A stretch of 64,000 nt of DNA from Rippkaea orientalis PCC 8801 (GTDB taxonomy: Bacteria > Cyanobacteriota > Cyanobacteriia > Cyanobacteriales > Microcystaceae): contig NC_011726.1 of the NCBI RefSeq assembly GCF_000021805.1, positions 4,062,097 through 4,126,096 on the forward strand, read 5' to 3'. Below, piece by piece: positions 35,390 through 44,231 of this stretch. The notes beneath the pieces were generated by a model that searched no databases, was not told the DNA's origin, and worked only from the letters and a program-made list of their open reading frames with translations. Numbering within the stretch: the first letter of the stretch is position 1; the number at the start of each line of letters is the position of its first letter. The position numbers and the translations under genes are program-made.

Positions 35390-35605
35390 ATTGAGAATGT
35401 TATCCTTGAGGATAAGTCAATTTCTTTAACCGTAGCACAAGCCATTAAATCGGTTGAACTTTGTCAAAGTTTCTCTGATCTTCATCAAGATATTGTTTTA
35501 TTTAGTTTTGATGATGTTAAAGGGGAGATTATTTTAGAAGGACAAGATATCGAAGTTATTATTTATCCTAATGGAAGTTGGGAGTTTTTACCAAATGAAA
35601 CCTAA
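35390..35605 (+). CDS. DUF6888-like small protein without a normal start codon
   Basis: The frame ending at 35605 reads SLTVAQAIKSVELCQSF..., DIVLFSFDDVKGEIILEG, VIIYPNGSWEFLPNE, which resembles DUF6888 proteins, usually encoded directly before DUF6887 as here. No ATG/GTG/TTG is in frame after the TGA at 35378; only ATA/ATT codons (35387, 35390) are available. An in-frame ATG at 35348 is separated by that stop. It is either a pseudogene or starts at a rare codon; the start given is tentative. Confidence 0.5.
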   Translation: MENVILEDKSISLTVAQAIKSVELCQSFSDLHQDIVLFSFDDVKGEIILEGQDIEVIIYPNGSWEFLPNET

Positions 35606-35810
35606 TTTTGACACAATGAATAAGGCACAATTAAGAGCCTATGTGTTGGAACATAAAGAAGATAAGGAAGCTTTACGCGCTTTGATGAGTCGTCGTGATC
35701 CTAATTCAATTAAGTATAATTTCCCTAATACAGAAGAGGGAAGAGAAAAAACAAAATCAGTAATTAAGCTTAAAATTGAGGGTGATCTAGAAAATTTTAG
35801 TAATCAATAA
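35595..35810 (+). CDS. DUF6887 family small protein
   Basis: 71 residues from the ATG at 35595, which overlaps the end of the DUF6888-like frame by 11 bases. MKPNFDTMNKAQLRAYVLEHKEDKEA is the family hallmark. Pairs of this kind are frequent in cyanobacteria and look like toxin-antitoxin-type modules, but activity is not established. Confidence 0.75.
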   Translation: MKPNFDTMNKAQLRAYVLEHKEDKEALRALMSRRDPNSIKYNFPNTEEGREKTKSVIKLKIEGDLENFSNQ

Positions 35811-35815
35811 ATTTA

Positions 35816-35872
35816 GTTAGGTGCGTTACATTATCATTAACGCACCCTACAAGATCAGCGATCGCACTTGGT
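35816..35872. repeat. Dispersed repeat GGTGCGTTA...TAACGCACC, copy 1
   Basis: Imperfect palindrome followed by CTACAAGATCAGCGATCGCA. A diverged copy follows the YgiT gene at 36676-36722, and a related GGTGCGTTA...CGCACC stem lies at about 31667-31694. Confidence 0.65.
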
Positions 35873-35976
35873 TCTTTTGTGTGATTGTGTTATTATAAAG
35901 GATAGAACCTTGAAAACTAAATAGTAAACAACTCTGCCTATAGGAGGCTTAGTTTTACGCATATTCAGAAAGCTTA

Positions 35977-36081
35977 ATGAATATAGTTATCAAAATTAAA
36001 TCTCTTAGACGCTTTCTTGTAGAAGGGGAAGTTTTTAGAATAACAAAACCAAAATTAAATTTTATTAAGAGAATTTTTTAA
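35977..36081 (+). CDS. Possible 34-residue small protein
   Basis: An ATG frame (NIVIKIKSLRRFLVEGEVF...) ends nine bases before the DUF4258 start. It is basic and hydrophobic, has an unremarkable upstream sequence and no recognised family. It may be chance in AT-rich DNA. Confidence 0.25.
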   Translation: MNIVIKIKSLRRFLVEGEVFRITKPKLNFIKRIF

Positions 36082-36089
36082 AAACTTTT

Positions 36090-36407
36090 ATGATTATAAA
36101 AAATATAAAATTAGCGGTTGAGATGAATCAGATTATTGTTTCTCGTCATGCAAAAGAAGAAGCAGAAGCAGATAATCTAAGACTTGAAGAAATTCTCAAT
36201 TCAGTAAGTAATGGAGAAATTATTGAAAATTATGATGATGATAAACCATACCCAAGTTGTTTAATTTATGGTGATAATAAAAAACAAGAACCAATTCACA
36301 GTGTTTGGGCATATAATGAAGATACAGGCTATGCTGTTCTAATAACAGTTTATCGTCCAAGTCCTGAAAAATGGATTAATTGGCGTACTAGAAGAAAAAC
36401 AACCTAA
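36090..36407 (+). CDS. DUF4258 protein (RelE/BECR-fold toxin-like)
   Basis: 105 residues. IIVSRHAKEEAEADNLRLEEIL and PYPSCLIYGDN...YAVLITVYRPSPEKWINW are characteristic of DUF4258. It is followed at 27 bases by a YgiT-type zinc-finger gene, and the pair is thought to be a toxin-antitoxin-like system. No experimental role known to me. Confidence 0.85.
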   Translation: MIIKNIKLAVEMNQIIVSRHAKEEAEADNLRLEEILNSVSNGEIIENYDDDKPYPSCLIYGDNKKQEPIHSVWAYNEDTGYAVLITVYRPSPEKWINWRTRRKTT

Positions 36408-36434
36408 TTAATATTCAAATTGGGATTAATCAAA

Positions 36435-36677
36435 ATGCTACCTATTAGTCAATGTATTATCTGTTCAGGAAATTTAAAAGAGCAAAAACTCACCGAAATT
36501 GTACGGGGGGCAGGTAATACAGCGACTTTGACGGTTGAAGCTTTAGTTTGTCAAAAATGTGGAGAACGATATTATCATGCAGATGTTGTCAGAAAACTTG
36601 AAGAGATTAAAGCTAAATTGGAACGTCAAGACACAGATGATTTTGTGTTAGTTGGTCAATCTTTTAGCGTTAATTAG
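36435..36677 (+). CDS. YgiT-type zinc-finger protein, putative antitoxin
   Basis: 80 residues from ATG 36435; a TTG at 36420 is possible. Two CxxC knuckles (CIICSG and CQKCGE) are the MqsA/YgiT N-terminal zinc finger. The HTH half of full MqsA is absent, leaving a short helical tail (VVRKLEEIKAKLERQ). Partner of the preceding DUF4258 gene. Confidence 0.85.
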   Translation: MLPISQCIICSGNLKEQKLTEIVRGAGNTATLTVEALVCQKCGERYYHADVVRKLEEIKAKLERQDTDDFVLVGQSFSVN

Positions 36678-36725
36678 GTGCATTACATCGTCATTAATGC
36701 CCCCTACAAGATCAGCGATCGCAGT

Positions 36726-36947
36726 TTATAGCTTAGGAGGTTGATTTTGTTGTGTCACCCTAATTAAAAATCTTAATGCTTCGTTAACTGCATCTGCATC
36801 GGGGAACATTTCAGCAACATCTGGGTCTAAACGGACGGTATGACCAGCAAAGCTTCTTCTATTTCGACCTAATTTTCTGACTCTCAAGCTTGTTAGATCA
36901 TATTCTTCTCGTAGGTCATCAGTTATATCAGGGTTATTCTTGTTCAT
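36726..36947 (-). CDS. brnA: BrnA-like antitoxin (ribbon-helix-helix type)
   Basis: 73 residues from the ATG at 36947. SFAGHTVRLDPDVAEMFPDADAVNEALRFLIR fits the antitoxin of BrnT/BrnA modules. The ATG lies inside the 3' end of the preceding brnT frame (stop at 36934-36936), the normal overlap for this operon, but brnT itself has lost its first half, so the antitoxin stands without a functional cognate toxin here. Confidence 0.7.
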   Translation of the reverse strand: MNKNNPDITDDLREEYDLTSLRVRKLGRNRRSFAGHTVRLDPDVAEMFPDADAVNEALRFLIRVTQQNQPPKL

Positions 36948-37080
36948 AAGCTTTTCTCTCTGTAGGTGTGCCTTCTTTAGCACTAATAAGGCGAATTTGA
37001 TCTGCTCTTTCAGTATAAGATAAAATCAATATACGTCCTCGATTAGATTGTCCTACGATAAGATAAAGTTCCTCGATCAA
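36934..37080 (-). pseudogene. brnT: brnT toxin, 5'-truncated remnant
   Basis: In frame with a stop at 36934-36936, the last 48 codons read LIEELYLIVGQSNRGRILIL, then SYTERADQIRLISAKEGTPTERKAYEQE, matching the C-terminal half of BrnT toxins. The part with the N-terminal beta strands is absent; upstream the sequence passes into the 3' end of an unrelated membrane-protein gene. Confidence 0.75.
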
Positions 37081-37082
37081 AT

Positions 37083-37901
37083 TTAGAAAGGTAAATCATT
37101 GTCTTTCCATTTTTCAATTGTTTTTACTGAATATATTTCTACAGCTAGTTCAACCAGTCTTGCTCTTAATTTTTGCTCGTCGTTATTATTATCATATTGC
37201 TGTTTAATGTTTTCTAGTCTTTGTGAAAATAAATTATGATTTCTTCTTTTTTTAATTTTATCTTTTAGTTTTTGAATTATAATAGTTTCTATATCACTTG
37301 GATTAGGATATTTTGTATTCATGTTCTCAAGAAGCTTTCTTATTAAAGGTTCTCGATGTTCATCTTCTAAGTAAGTATCTAATAACCAACTAGCTATAAC
37401 ATTATGAAAATATTTTAGAAATCTTATTACGCCTAAAAGTTTAGCATTTATCCAATAAATACCAGTTCCAAAACCAAAACCTGATAAGGCAGTATCTAAT
37501 TCTTCTGTAATGTAGTCTTCATCTTTATTAGAAATTAGAATGTCTACAATAATGTAACAAGTAATTGCAAAAATCAATATTTTTGCATGAGGTATTTTTA
37601 CTATTTCTTGATATAATGGATACAGTAAAAAAGCGAACAATGAGTATATTATTAGTTCTAACACAACATCGATAATAATTAAGAATATAATGCCAAGACT
37701 GATTTTAACTCTTGCTTCTCTGAAGAATAGTTTTAGGTCATTACCATAAAGACTAATCAACATCAATAAAGTGATTATAATAGCTATTATCGAAAAAAAA
37801 ACTATATTGAATAATTGGTTTTCCAGACATTCACTGAAACCTTTTACTATATCGCCTGATATTGGTTGACAGGTAATTTTAGAATCTATTTCTTGAGTCA
37901 T
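37083..37901 (-). CDS. Membrane protein of unknown function
   Basis: 272 residues. Three to four hydrophobic segments between residues ~30 and 125 (NIVFFSIIAIIITLLMLISL, GIIFLIIIDVVLELIIYSLF, ILIFAITCYIIVDILI) and a long charged cytoplasmic C-terminal half rich in Lys/Asn. No family recognised. AT content is higher than in the housekeeping genes nearby, and its 3' end abuts the truncated brnT, which suggests arrival by insertion. Confidence 0.6.
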   Translation of the reverse strand: MTQEIDSKITCQPISGDIVKGFSECLENQLFNIVFFSIIAIIITLLMLISLYGNDLKLFFREARVKISLGIIFLIIIDVVLELIIYSLFAFLLYPLYQEIVKIPHAKILIFAITCYIIVDILISNKDEDYITEELDTALSGFGFGTGIYWINAKLLGVIRFLKYFHNVIASWLLDTYLEDEHREPLIRKLLENMNTKYPNPSDIETIIIQKLKDKIKKRRNHNLFSQRLENIKQQYDNNNDEQKLRARLVELAVEIYSVKTIEKWKDNDLPF

Positions 37902-37997
37902 ATAAAAGCTATATTTAAAAAACTTAAGAACCCAATTACAGTTTGAATTGAGTTCTTATTGTCCAAGAATATTTAATCAATAGACAAAAGCTATTTT

Positions 37998-38246
37998 CTA
38001 TACATAGGACTTCCATAAAGTTTTAGCCGTTGGATAAAATACATTTGAATCAGGCTTTTTACCTATCAGATGTCTCTCGTATAATCTATTTAGTGCATCC
38101 TCTATGTCTGTCCCAATGCGATTGGTTTTTACCTCAAACTTAGTTGGAGTCGCTGCTCCTATCCTTAGTAAATCGCGCAAAACAGCCTTATCTGCTTGAC
38201 TAACTTTTTCAGGCTTTCGTTTTCTCTTTGATTCGCTAGAAAGCAT
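37998..38246 (-). CDS. Small basic protein, winged-helix-like, unknown function
   Basis: 82 residues. The N-terminus is very basic (SKRKRKPEKVSQADKAVL) and the rest reads LRDLLRIGAATPTKFEVKTNR...IEDALNRLYERHLIGKK, similar to short DNA-binding wing-helix proteins. AGGAG lies upstream of the ATG at 38246. Function unknown. Confidence 0.55.
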   Translation of the reverse strand: MLSSESKRKRKPEKVSQADKAVLRDLLRIGAATPTKFEVKTNRIGTDIEDALNRLYERHLIGKKPDSNVFYPTAKTLWKSYV

Positions 38247-38763
38247 AGATATCCTCCTAATTGATACTCTGTCGGAAGTTTATTCCTGGTATTTTGAGTA
38301 GGTCTAACATTAGGAATATGGTATGTGTTCCTAAGCCAGTACCCCAATAATAGCAGAAAATGGTAGTATTAGACCTGCATTTCTCACAAAGATTTTTAAA
38401 TGGGCTACAACTAAAGCCCCCTAAAAAGGAGGCTATCTGTTGGTGTGGTGAGCTTTGTTGCTGCACCAGCATCTCAATAGAGGTGCTTAGTTTTTCTTTG
38501 GTTAGATTGGGGCTTTTGAAGCCTAGTCTATTACGTTATTAAGTTGCTTATCTTTATTCCAAGGTCATAAACTGTGTTAAACACTTTTGGGTTTGCAAGC
38601 TTAGGGGATTTCATTGGAATCTACATCTACAACTTTAGCAAATTATTATAGTTACTGTCAAGTCCGAGAGCGTAAAATAGGAATAAAGAATTTCTCGTCA
38701 ATACGAGTTATTTAAGCAATAATTTCAACAGAGTTAATAATTTAACTCACTACTAATTTCAGT
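38247..38763. other. Intergenic region without a supported gene
   Basis: About 500 bases. Small inverted repeats are visible (GGGCT...AGCCC at 38402-38418 and AGCC...GGCT to 38434). Short open frames on the minus strand look like chance. The downstream part should hold the promoter of the Abi-like gene. Confidence 0.4.
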
Positions 38764-39702
38764 ATGAACAATTCAAGAATCAATCAAATACCCTATGAAC
38801 TGAGTTCTATACATAACGCTTTTTCTCAGTCCAGAATGAATAGATATATAAAAGCAGTTTCTAGTAGAGAACTAAATCAAGATGAGATCCTTAAAAAAGC
38901 TTTTCAGCTATATCATATTAATCTCGTTTATTGTGAAGCATTATATCCCAGTTTACATACTTTAGAGATTGCTCTTAGAAATTCGATTGATTCTAGCATT
39001 GTTAAAAAATATCATGAAAAATACTGGTTTATTCCTAATGAAAATAGCTTAATTAACTCAAATAAAACATTAGAAATAAAAAATAAAACCATCAATGAAA
39101 ATACTAAGATTACTAAGATTATTTTACCAAAGAACAATCAATATCTTCTAATGGGTCTCGAAGAAGATCAAGGTATTAAGGCAATTCAAAAACTTATAAA
39201 AGAATTTGATGATAAAAATAAAAATAATAACATTCCTGATAAGCTTATTCTAAAAGAACATAGAGAAAAGATTTTAGCTGAACTAAATTTCGGATTTTGG
39301 ACAAGTTTGTTGATTCACAGGTATCAAGGAAAGAGCTATACAAAGCGCGATCATCCTTATTTTAACAAAATTTTTTGTCCTTGTATTAAGGATATATTTG
39401 CCTATGCAAAAAGTAGTGATCGTAATCATGCTCCAGTTTCAAGAAAATTAAAAGACATTAAAGACTTACGCAATAGAGTTTTTCATTATGAACCAATTTG
39501 GCAAGATGACAACCTTAAACAAAAGTACGATAATATTCATCAATTTCTCCATTGGATAAATCCTCATACAAGTCATTGGTTACTTTCATCAAACAGTATA
39601 GATAGATTTTCTACGGTTTATGAGCAATATAAAGAGGAAATGATACGCTTAACTCAAAGAAGGAATGTAAAATATTCAAACCAACCAATAAATAAAGGAT
39701 GA
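38764..39702 (+). CDS. Abi-family protein with HEPN RNase motif
   Basis: 312 residues. LYHINLVYCEALYPSLHTLEIALRNSID at residues ~57-85 and KDLRNRVFHYEPIW near 240 match Abi_2/AbiF-like abortive-infection proteins; RNRVFH is the Rx4-6H HEPN RNase motif. Very AT-rich and Lys/Asn-rich, in a cluster of toxin-like small genes. Probably a phage-defence ribonuclease; its trigger and target are unknown. Confidence 0.75.
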   Translation: MNNSRINQIPYELSSIHNAFSQSRMNRYIKAVSSRELNQDEILKKAFQLYHINLVYCEALYPSLHTLEIALRNSIDSSIVKKYHEKYWFIPNENSLINSNKTLEIKNKTINENTKITKIILPKNNQYLLMGLEEDQGIKAIQKLIKEFDDKNKNNNIPDKLILKEHREKILAELNFGFWTSLLIHRYQGKSYTKRDHPYFNKIFCPCIKDIFAYAKSSDRNHAPVSRKLKDIKDLRNRVFHYEPIWQDDNLKQKYDNIHQFLHWINPHTSHWLLSSNSIDRFSTVYEQYKEEMIRLTQRRNVKYSNQPINKG

Positions 39703-39732
39703 GTTCTAAAACCCACCCTAAACCATCCCTAA

Positions 39733-42700
39733 CTAAACTTCACTGACTGATGTTTCAGATTGAACAGTTGCTTTACTATGTCCATTCCCGTTACCCGTTT
39801 CTAACTGTCTTGCAGCTAAATATTGATACATTTTCCAACGGGTATTAACATCCTCTTGTGCTTCTTTCAGCAGTTTTTTGGCTGCATCAGGTTTGCTTCT
39901 TGCTAACATTTTGAAGCGGTTTTCTTGATACATTGTCTGTTCAATGGGAAGCTTAGGACGACCCATATCTAACTGTAAGGGGTTCTTTCCTTGTAGGATT
40001 AAATCGGGATGATAGCGATACAACAACCACCGTCCACTGTCTACAATTTCTTTTTGATAACTCATGGCAGTAGTCATATTAATACCATGAGCAATACAGT
40101 GAGAATAGGCGATAATTAATGATACTCCCTGATAAGCTTCTGCTTCTAGGAATGCTTTGATAGTCTGCTCATTTTTAGCACCCATAGCCACACTCGCTAC
40201 ATAGACGTTACCATAGGTCATAGCCATTAACCCTAAGTCTTTCTTGGGTGACGCTTTCCCCCCTGCGGCAAATTTCGCTACAGCAGCGCGAGGAGTGGCT
40301 TTGGAGGCTTGTCCCCCCGTGTTAGAATAAACTTCCGTATCCATGACCAAAATGTTGACGTTGCGACCACTGGCTAAGACGTGATCCAACCCACCGTAAC
40401 CAATATCATAAGCCCAACCGTCACCCCCAATAATCCAGACACTCTTTTTAACCAAATAGTCAGCTAACGACTTTAACATGGTTACTTTTGCCTGAATTGA
40501 ATCGTCTAGGTTACTATTGCTTAATTCTGCTAACCGTTGCTTCAGGATAGCTACTTGTTCCCGTTGTTCAAAGATGTCTGCTTCGTCGGTTTGATGCGCG
40601 GTTAAGATAGCAGTAGCTAAACTGTCTCCGACTTCACTAGCAAGACTTTTAAGCAGTTCTGCTGCAAACTCTGCTTGTTTATCGATGGAAACCCGAAACC
40701 CTAACCCAAATTCAGCATTATCTTCAAACAGAGAGTTTGACCATGCGGGTCCGCGTCCTTCTTGGTTATATGACCAAGGAGTAGTAGGAAGGTTTCCCCC
40801 GTAGATGGAAGAACATCCCGTTGCATTAGCGACAACCATGCGATCGCCGAATAATTGAGTCGCTAATTTAATATAGGGGGTTTCGCCACATCCTGCACAG
40901 GCACCTGAGAACTCGAATAACGGTTCTTGCATCTGTTGATGGCTAATTTTATTCAATTTTAGGGTATTGCGATCGGGGTTAGCAATAGAGAGGAAATAGT
41001 CCCAATTTTCCCGTTCTTGGTCCCGTATTGGCAACTGCGGGGCCATATTGATAGCTTTGAGTTTGGGTTGAGATTTGTTTTTAGCTGGACAAACATCGAC
41101 GCAAACCCCGCATCCGGTACAGTCTTCCGCGGCCACTTGAATAGTGAATTTTAACGCGGTTTTCTTCCAGTCGAGATCCTTTGCTGACGCGGTTTTGAAG
41201 GTTTCAGGTGCATTAACTAAGGCAGTTTCTTCGTAAACTTTGGATCGGATGACCGCATGAGGACAAACCAATACACATTTACCACATTGAATGCAGACAT
41301 CTGGGTCCCAAACGGGGATCTCTTGGGTGACGTTGCGTTTTTCCCATTTTGCTGTCCCACTGGGGTAGGTTCCATCGCACGGTAAAGCACTAACGGGGAT
41401 CTCGTCTCCCTGACGGGCCAGCATTTTCCCTAGGACATCCCGAACGAATGCGGGGGCTCTGTCAGGAATGGGATGACTGATCTCGCTGGCATCTTTATCT
41501 ACCGCAGTCGGTATAGTTATTTCATGGAGATGATCTAGGGATGCGTCAACCGCTTTCATGTTCATTTGAACGATTTCTTCGCCTTTTTTACCGTAGGTCT
41601 TACGAATAGCCTTTTTAATCTGTTCTATCGCTTCATCTCTCGGTAATACCCCTGATAGCGCAAAGAAACACACTTGCATGACGGTATTTATTCGTCCTCC
41701 CATCCCTGCATTTTTGGCGACTTCGTAAGCGTTGATGGTATGAACTTTGAGGTGTTTATTAATCATTTGTTCCTGCATGGAACGGGGGAAATGATGCCAA
41801 ATTTCTTCGGGTTTGTAGGGACTATTAAGTAATAAGGTTGATCCATCAATGGCAGATTCTAATAAATCGAATTTTTCGACAAACTCCCATTGATGACAGG
41901 CGATAAAATTGGCTTTAGTTACTAAGTAAGTAGACTGAATAGGGTTAGGACCAAAACGAAGATGAGAAACGGTAACAGAACCCGATTTTTTCGAGTCATA
42001 AACAAAGTAACCTTGGGCATAATTATTAGTTTCTTCCCCAATAATTTTAATAGAGTTTTTGTTAGCACCCACCGTTCCATCTGATCCTAAGCCATAGAAA
42101 ATAGCGCGAACGACGTTATCAGGTTCGGTAGAAAAGTTAGGATCGTAATTAATACTTGTATGGCTAACATCATCCTTGATACCAATAGTAAAGTGATTTT
42201 TAGGATTATCTAAAGTAAGGTTATCAAAGATTCCTTTGACCATTGCGGAGGTAAATTCTTTAGAGGATAACCCATAGCGTCCTCCGACAATTTTCGGGAG
42301 GGGCATTTCATGAAATGCCTCAACAAAGGCCGTAACAACATCTAAATATAAGGGTTCTCCGGCTGATCCAGGTTCTTTCGTTCGATCTAAAACAGCAATT
42401 TTTTTGAGGGTTTTGGGTAAAGCTTCAATTAATTTTGTGGCTTCAAAAGGACGGTATAAACGAACTTTTAGAACTCCAACTTTTTCCCCTTGACTTAAGA
42501 GATAATCTACCGTTTCATGAACCGTTTCACAACCGGAACCCATCAAAATAATGACCCTTTCTGCTTCAGGATGACCATGATAATCAAAGAGGTGATATTG
42601 CCGTCCCGTCAGTTGAGCAAACTTATCCATTGCTTTTTGCAGAATTTCGGGATAAGCTGTATAAAATGGGTTAACTGTTTCTCTAGCCTGGAAGTAAACA

Positions 42701-43371
42701 TCGGGGTTTTGAGCAGTCCCTCGAATCACGGGGCGATCAGGGGTTAAAGCGCGATCTCGGTGGGCAATGACCCATTCATCTTGGATCAGCGATCGCAACA
42801 CACTATCGTCCAATAACTCCACCTTCTGCACTTCGTGGGAAGTCCGAAAACCGTCAAAAAAGTGCATTCCAGGGACTCTCGACTCAAAACTGGCGGCTGT
42901 AGTAATGGCTGCGAGATCCTGCGCTTCTTGCACGGATGCAGAACTGATCAACGCAAACCCGGTACTACGGGCGGCCATGACATCCCCGTGATCCCCGAAA
43001 ATAGACAACCCTTGGGCAGCCAGCGATCGCGCGGCAACGTGGATGACGGTTGCCGTCAGTTCTCCCGCTATCTTGTAGAGGTTGGGAATCATCAATAATA
43101 AGCCCTGAGAGGCGGTAAACGTGGTTGTTAACGACCCTGTTTGCAAAGATCCGTGTATTGCTCCTGCTGCCCCTCCCTCGCTTTGCATTTCGACAATAGA
43201 GGGGACTGTTCCCCACAGGTTCGTCCGTCCTTCTGAGCACCAAGCGTCAGCCCATTCTCCCATGGGTGAGGAGGGGGTAATGGGATAGATGGCGATCACT
43301 TCATTGAGGCGATAAGCAACTCTAGCAACGGCTTCGTTTCCATCAATAGTAGCGTAGGTTTTGGCGTTCAT
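39733..43371 (-). CDS. nifJ: Pyruvate:ferredoxin (flavodoxin) oxidoreductase
   Basis: 1212 residues. Oxidises pyruvate to acetyl-CoA + CO2 and reduces ferredoxin/flavodoxin. Domain order of the single-chain enzyme: pyruvate-binding N-terminus (AYRLNEVIAIYPITPSSPMGE), gamma and CoA-binding parts, two 4Fe-4S clusters (CIQCGKCVLVCPHAV, CTGCGVCVDVCPAKN), then the thiamine diphosphate domain with an additional cluster Cys set starting CAGCGETPY and the GDGWAYDIGYGG pyrophosphate motif. I start at ATG 43371; an in-frame TTG further upstream adds 22 unconserved residues. Used for fermentative or low-oxygen metabolism. Confidence 0.97.
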   Translation of the reverse strand: MNAKTYATIDGNEAVARVAYRLNEVIAIYPITPSSPMGEWADAWCSEGRTNLWGTVPSIVEMQSEGGAAGAIHGSLQTGSLTTTFTASQGLLLMIPNLYKIAGELTATVIHVAARSLAAQGLSIFGDHGDVMAARSTGFALISSASVQEAQDLAAITTAASFESRVPGMHFFDGFRTSHEVQKVELLDDSVLRSLIQDEWVIAHRDRALTPDRPVIRGTAQNPDVYFQARETVNPFYTAYPEILQKAMDKFAQLTGRQYHLFDYHGHPEAERVIILMGSGCETVHETVDYLLSQGEKVGVLKVRLYRPFEATKLIEALPKTLKKIAVLDRTKEPGSAGEPLYLDVVTAFVEAFHEMPLPKIVGGRYGLSSKEFTSAMVKGIFDNLTLDNPKNHFTIGIKDDVSHTSINYDPNFSTEPDNVVRAIFYGLGSDGTVGANKNSIKIIGEETNNYAQGYFVYDSKKSGSVTVSHLRFGPNPIQSTYLVTKANFIACHQWEFVEKFDLLESAIDGSTLLLNSPYKPEEIWHHFPRSMQEQMINKHLKVHTINAYEVAKNAGMGGRINTVMQVCFFALSGVLPRDEAIEQIKKAIRKTYGKKGEEIVQMNMKAVDASLDHLHEITIPTAVDKDASEISHPIPDRAPAFVRDVLGKMLARQGDEIPVSALPCDGTYPSGTAKWEKRNVTQEIPVWDPDVCIQCGKCVLVCPHAVIRSKVYEETALVNAPETFKTASAKDLDWKKTALKFTIQVAAEDCTGCGVCVDVCPAKNKSQPKLKAINMAPQLPIRDQERENWDYFLSIANPDRNTLKLNKISHQQMQEPLFEFSGACAGCGETPYIKLATQLFGDRMVVANATGCSSIYGGNLPTTPWSYNQEGRGPAWSNSLFEDNAEFGLGFRVSIDKQAEFAAELLKSLASEVGDSLATAILTAHQTDEADIFEQREQVAILKQRLAELSNSNLDDSIQAKVTMLKSLADYLVKKSVWIIGGDGWAYDIGYGGLDHVLASGRNVNILVMDTEVYSNTGGQASKATPRAAVAKFAAGGKASPKKDLGLMAMTYGNVYVASVAMGAKNEQTIKAFLEAEAYQGVSLIIAYSHCIAHGINMTTAMSYQKEIVDSGRWLLYRYHPDLILQGKNPLQLDMGRPKLPIEQTMYQENRFKMLARSKPDAAKKLLKEAQEDVNTRWKMYQYLAARQLETGNGNGHSKATVQSETSVSEV

Positions 43372-43627
43372 GGTGTTCTCTTGGGTTCGGCGATCGGTTA
43401 ATGATAGGGGTAACTTTTTGTTACAAATTATTGACAAATTCTAGGGAAAACATCAAAAAATTACTTGTTTATTGACGGAAGTAAGACAACTTCATGGTTG
43501 TTTTTTAAGGTGATTCGTCTGCTACTTTTATGATCGAACACAATTAAAGCTTAGGGATGATTTATTATCTTTTTTTAAGACGATGGATCATGTATAATTG
43601 GTAGTGGATAATGGACGGTTAATAATT

Positions 43628-44077
43628 ATGGTTACTCAAGTTAATTCACAAACTCTCTATAATACTGATTTTAATTTGTGGATAGAATAAACAGTAAAAC
43701 AACTGAAATTAGGTCATTTTAATGGGATTAATCTAGATAATTTAATTGAAGAACTTGAAGCAATGGGAAAAAGTCATAAACGGGAACTAAAAAGCCGTTT
43801 AGCTATTTTATTAATGCACCTATTGAGATGGAAATATCAATCAACTAAACTGACGAATAGTTGGTTAGAGACTATCCGAGAACAAAGACTACAATTATTA
43901 TTACAGTTAGAAGATAGTCCCAGTCTAAAAGCTTTATTAGAAGAAGAGTTTGAGCAGTGGTATCAATATGCAAGAAAAGAAGCAGCAAGGGAAACAAAAT
44001 TATCTCTAGATACTTTTCCTGAGTCGTGTCCTTTTACGAGAGAGGCAGTTTTAGATTCAGATTTTTTACCCAAATAG
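43628..44077 (+). pseudogene. DUF29 family gene with an in-frame nonsense codon
   Basis: From the ATG at 43628 the frame gives the DUF29 N-terminus (QTLYNTDFNLWIE), then TAA at 43688-43690, then continues in the same frame (TVKQLKLGHFNGINLDNLIEELEAMGKSHKREL...) to 44077, the full 150-codon length. Family members have a Gln or Lys at the stop position, so a single CAA or AAA to TAA change explains it. A shorter protein could start at ATG 43763. Confidence 0.8.
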
Positions 44078-44231
44078 ACTATTCTAGTCTTAACAGCTTA
44101 TGTTTTTACCTCTGCCTTATTATTCCTTTTTAAATAGGGATTATTGAAGCCTATAATTATAGAATTGGAGTGTAAGAAGTATGAGAAGATGGAATAACTA
44201 AAATTAAACCTATTGTGAGCAGGAGCGTTAT

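Noticed and set aside
38257-38472. 71-residue minus-strand frame
   Set aside because: Odd composition, no ribosome-binding site and inverted repeats inside; looks like chance in intergenic DNA.
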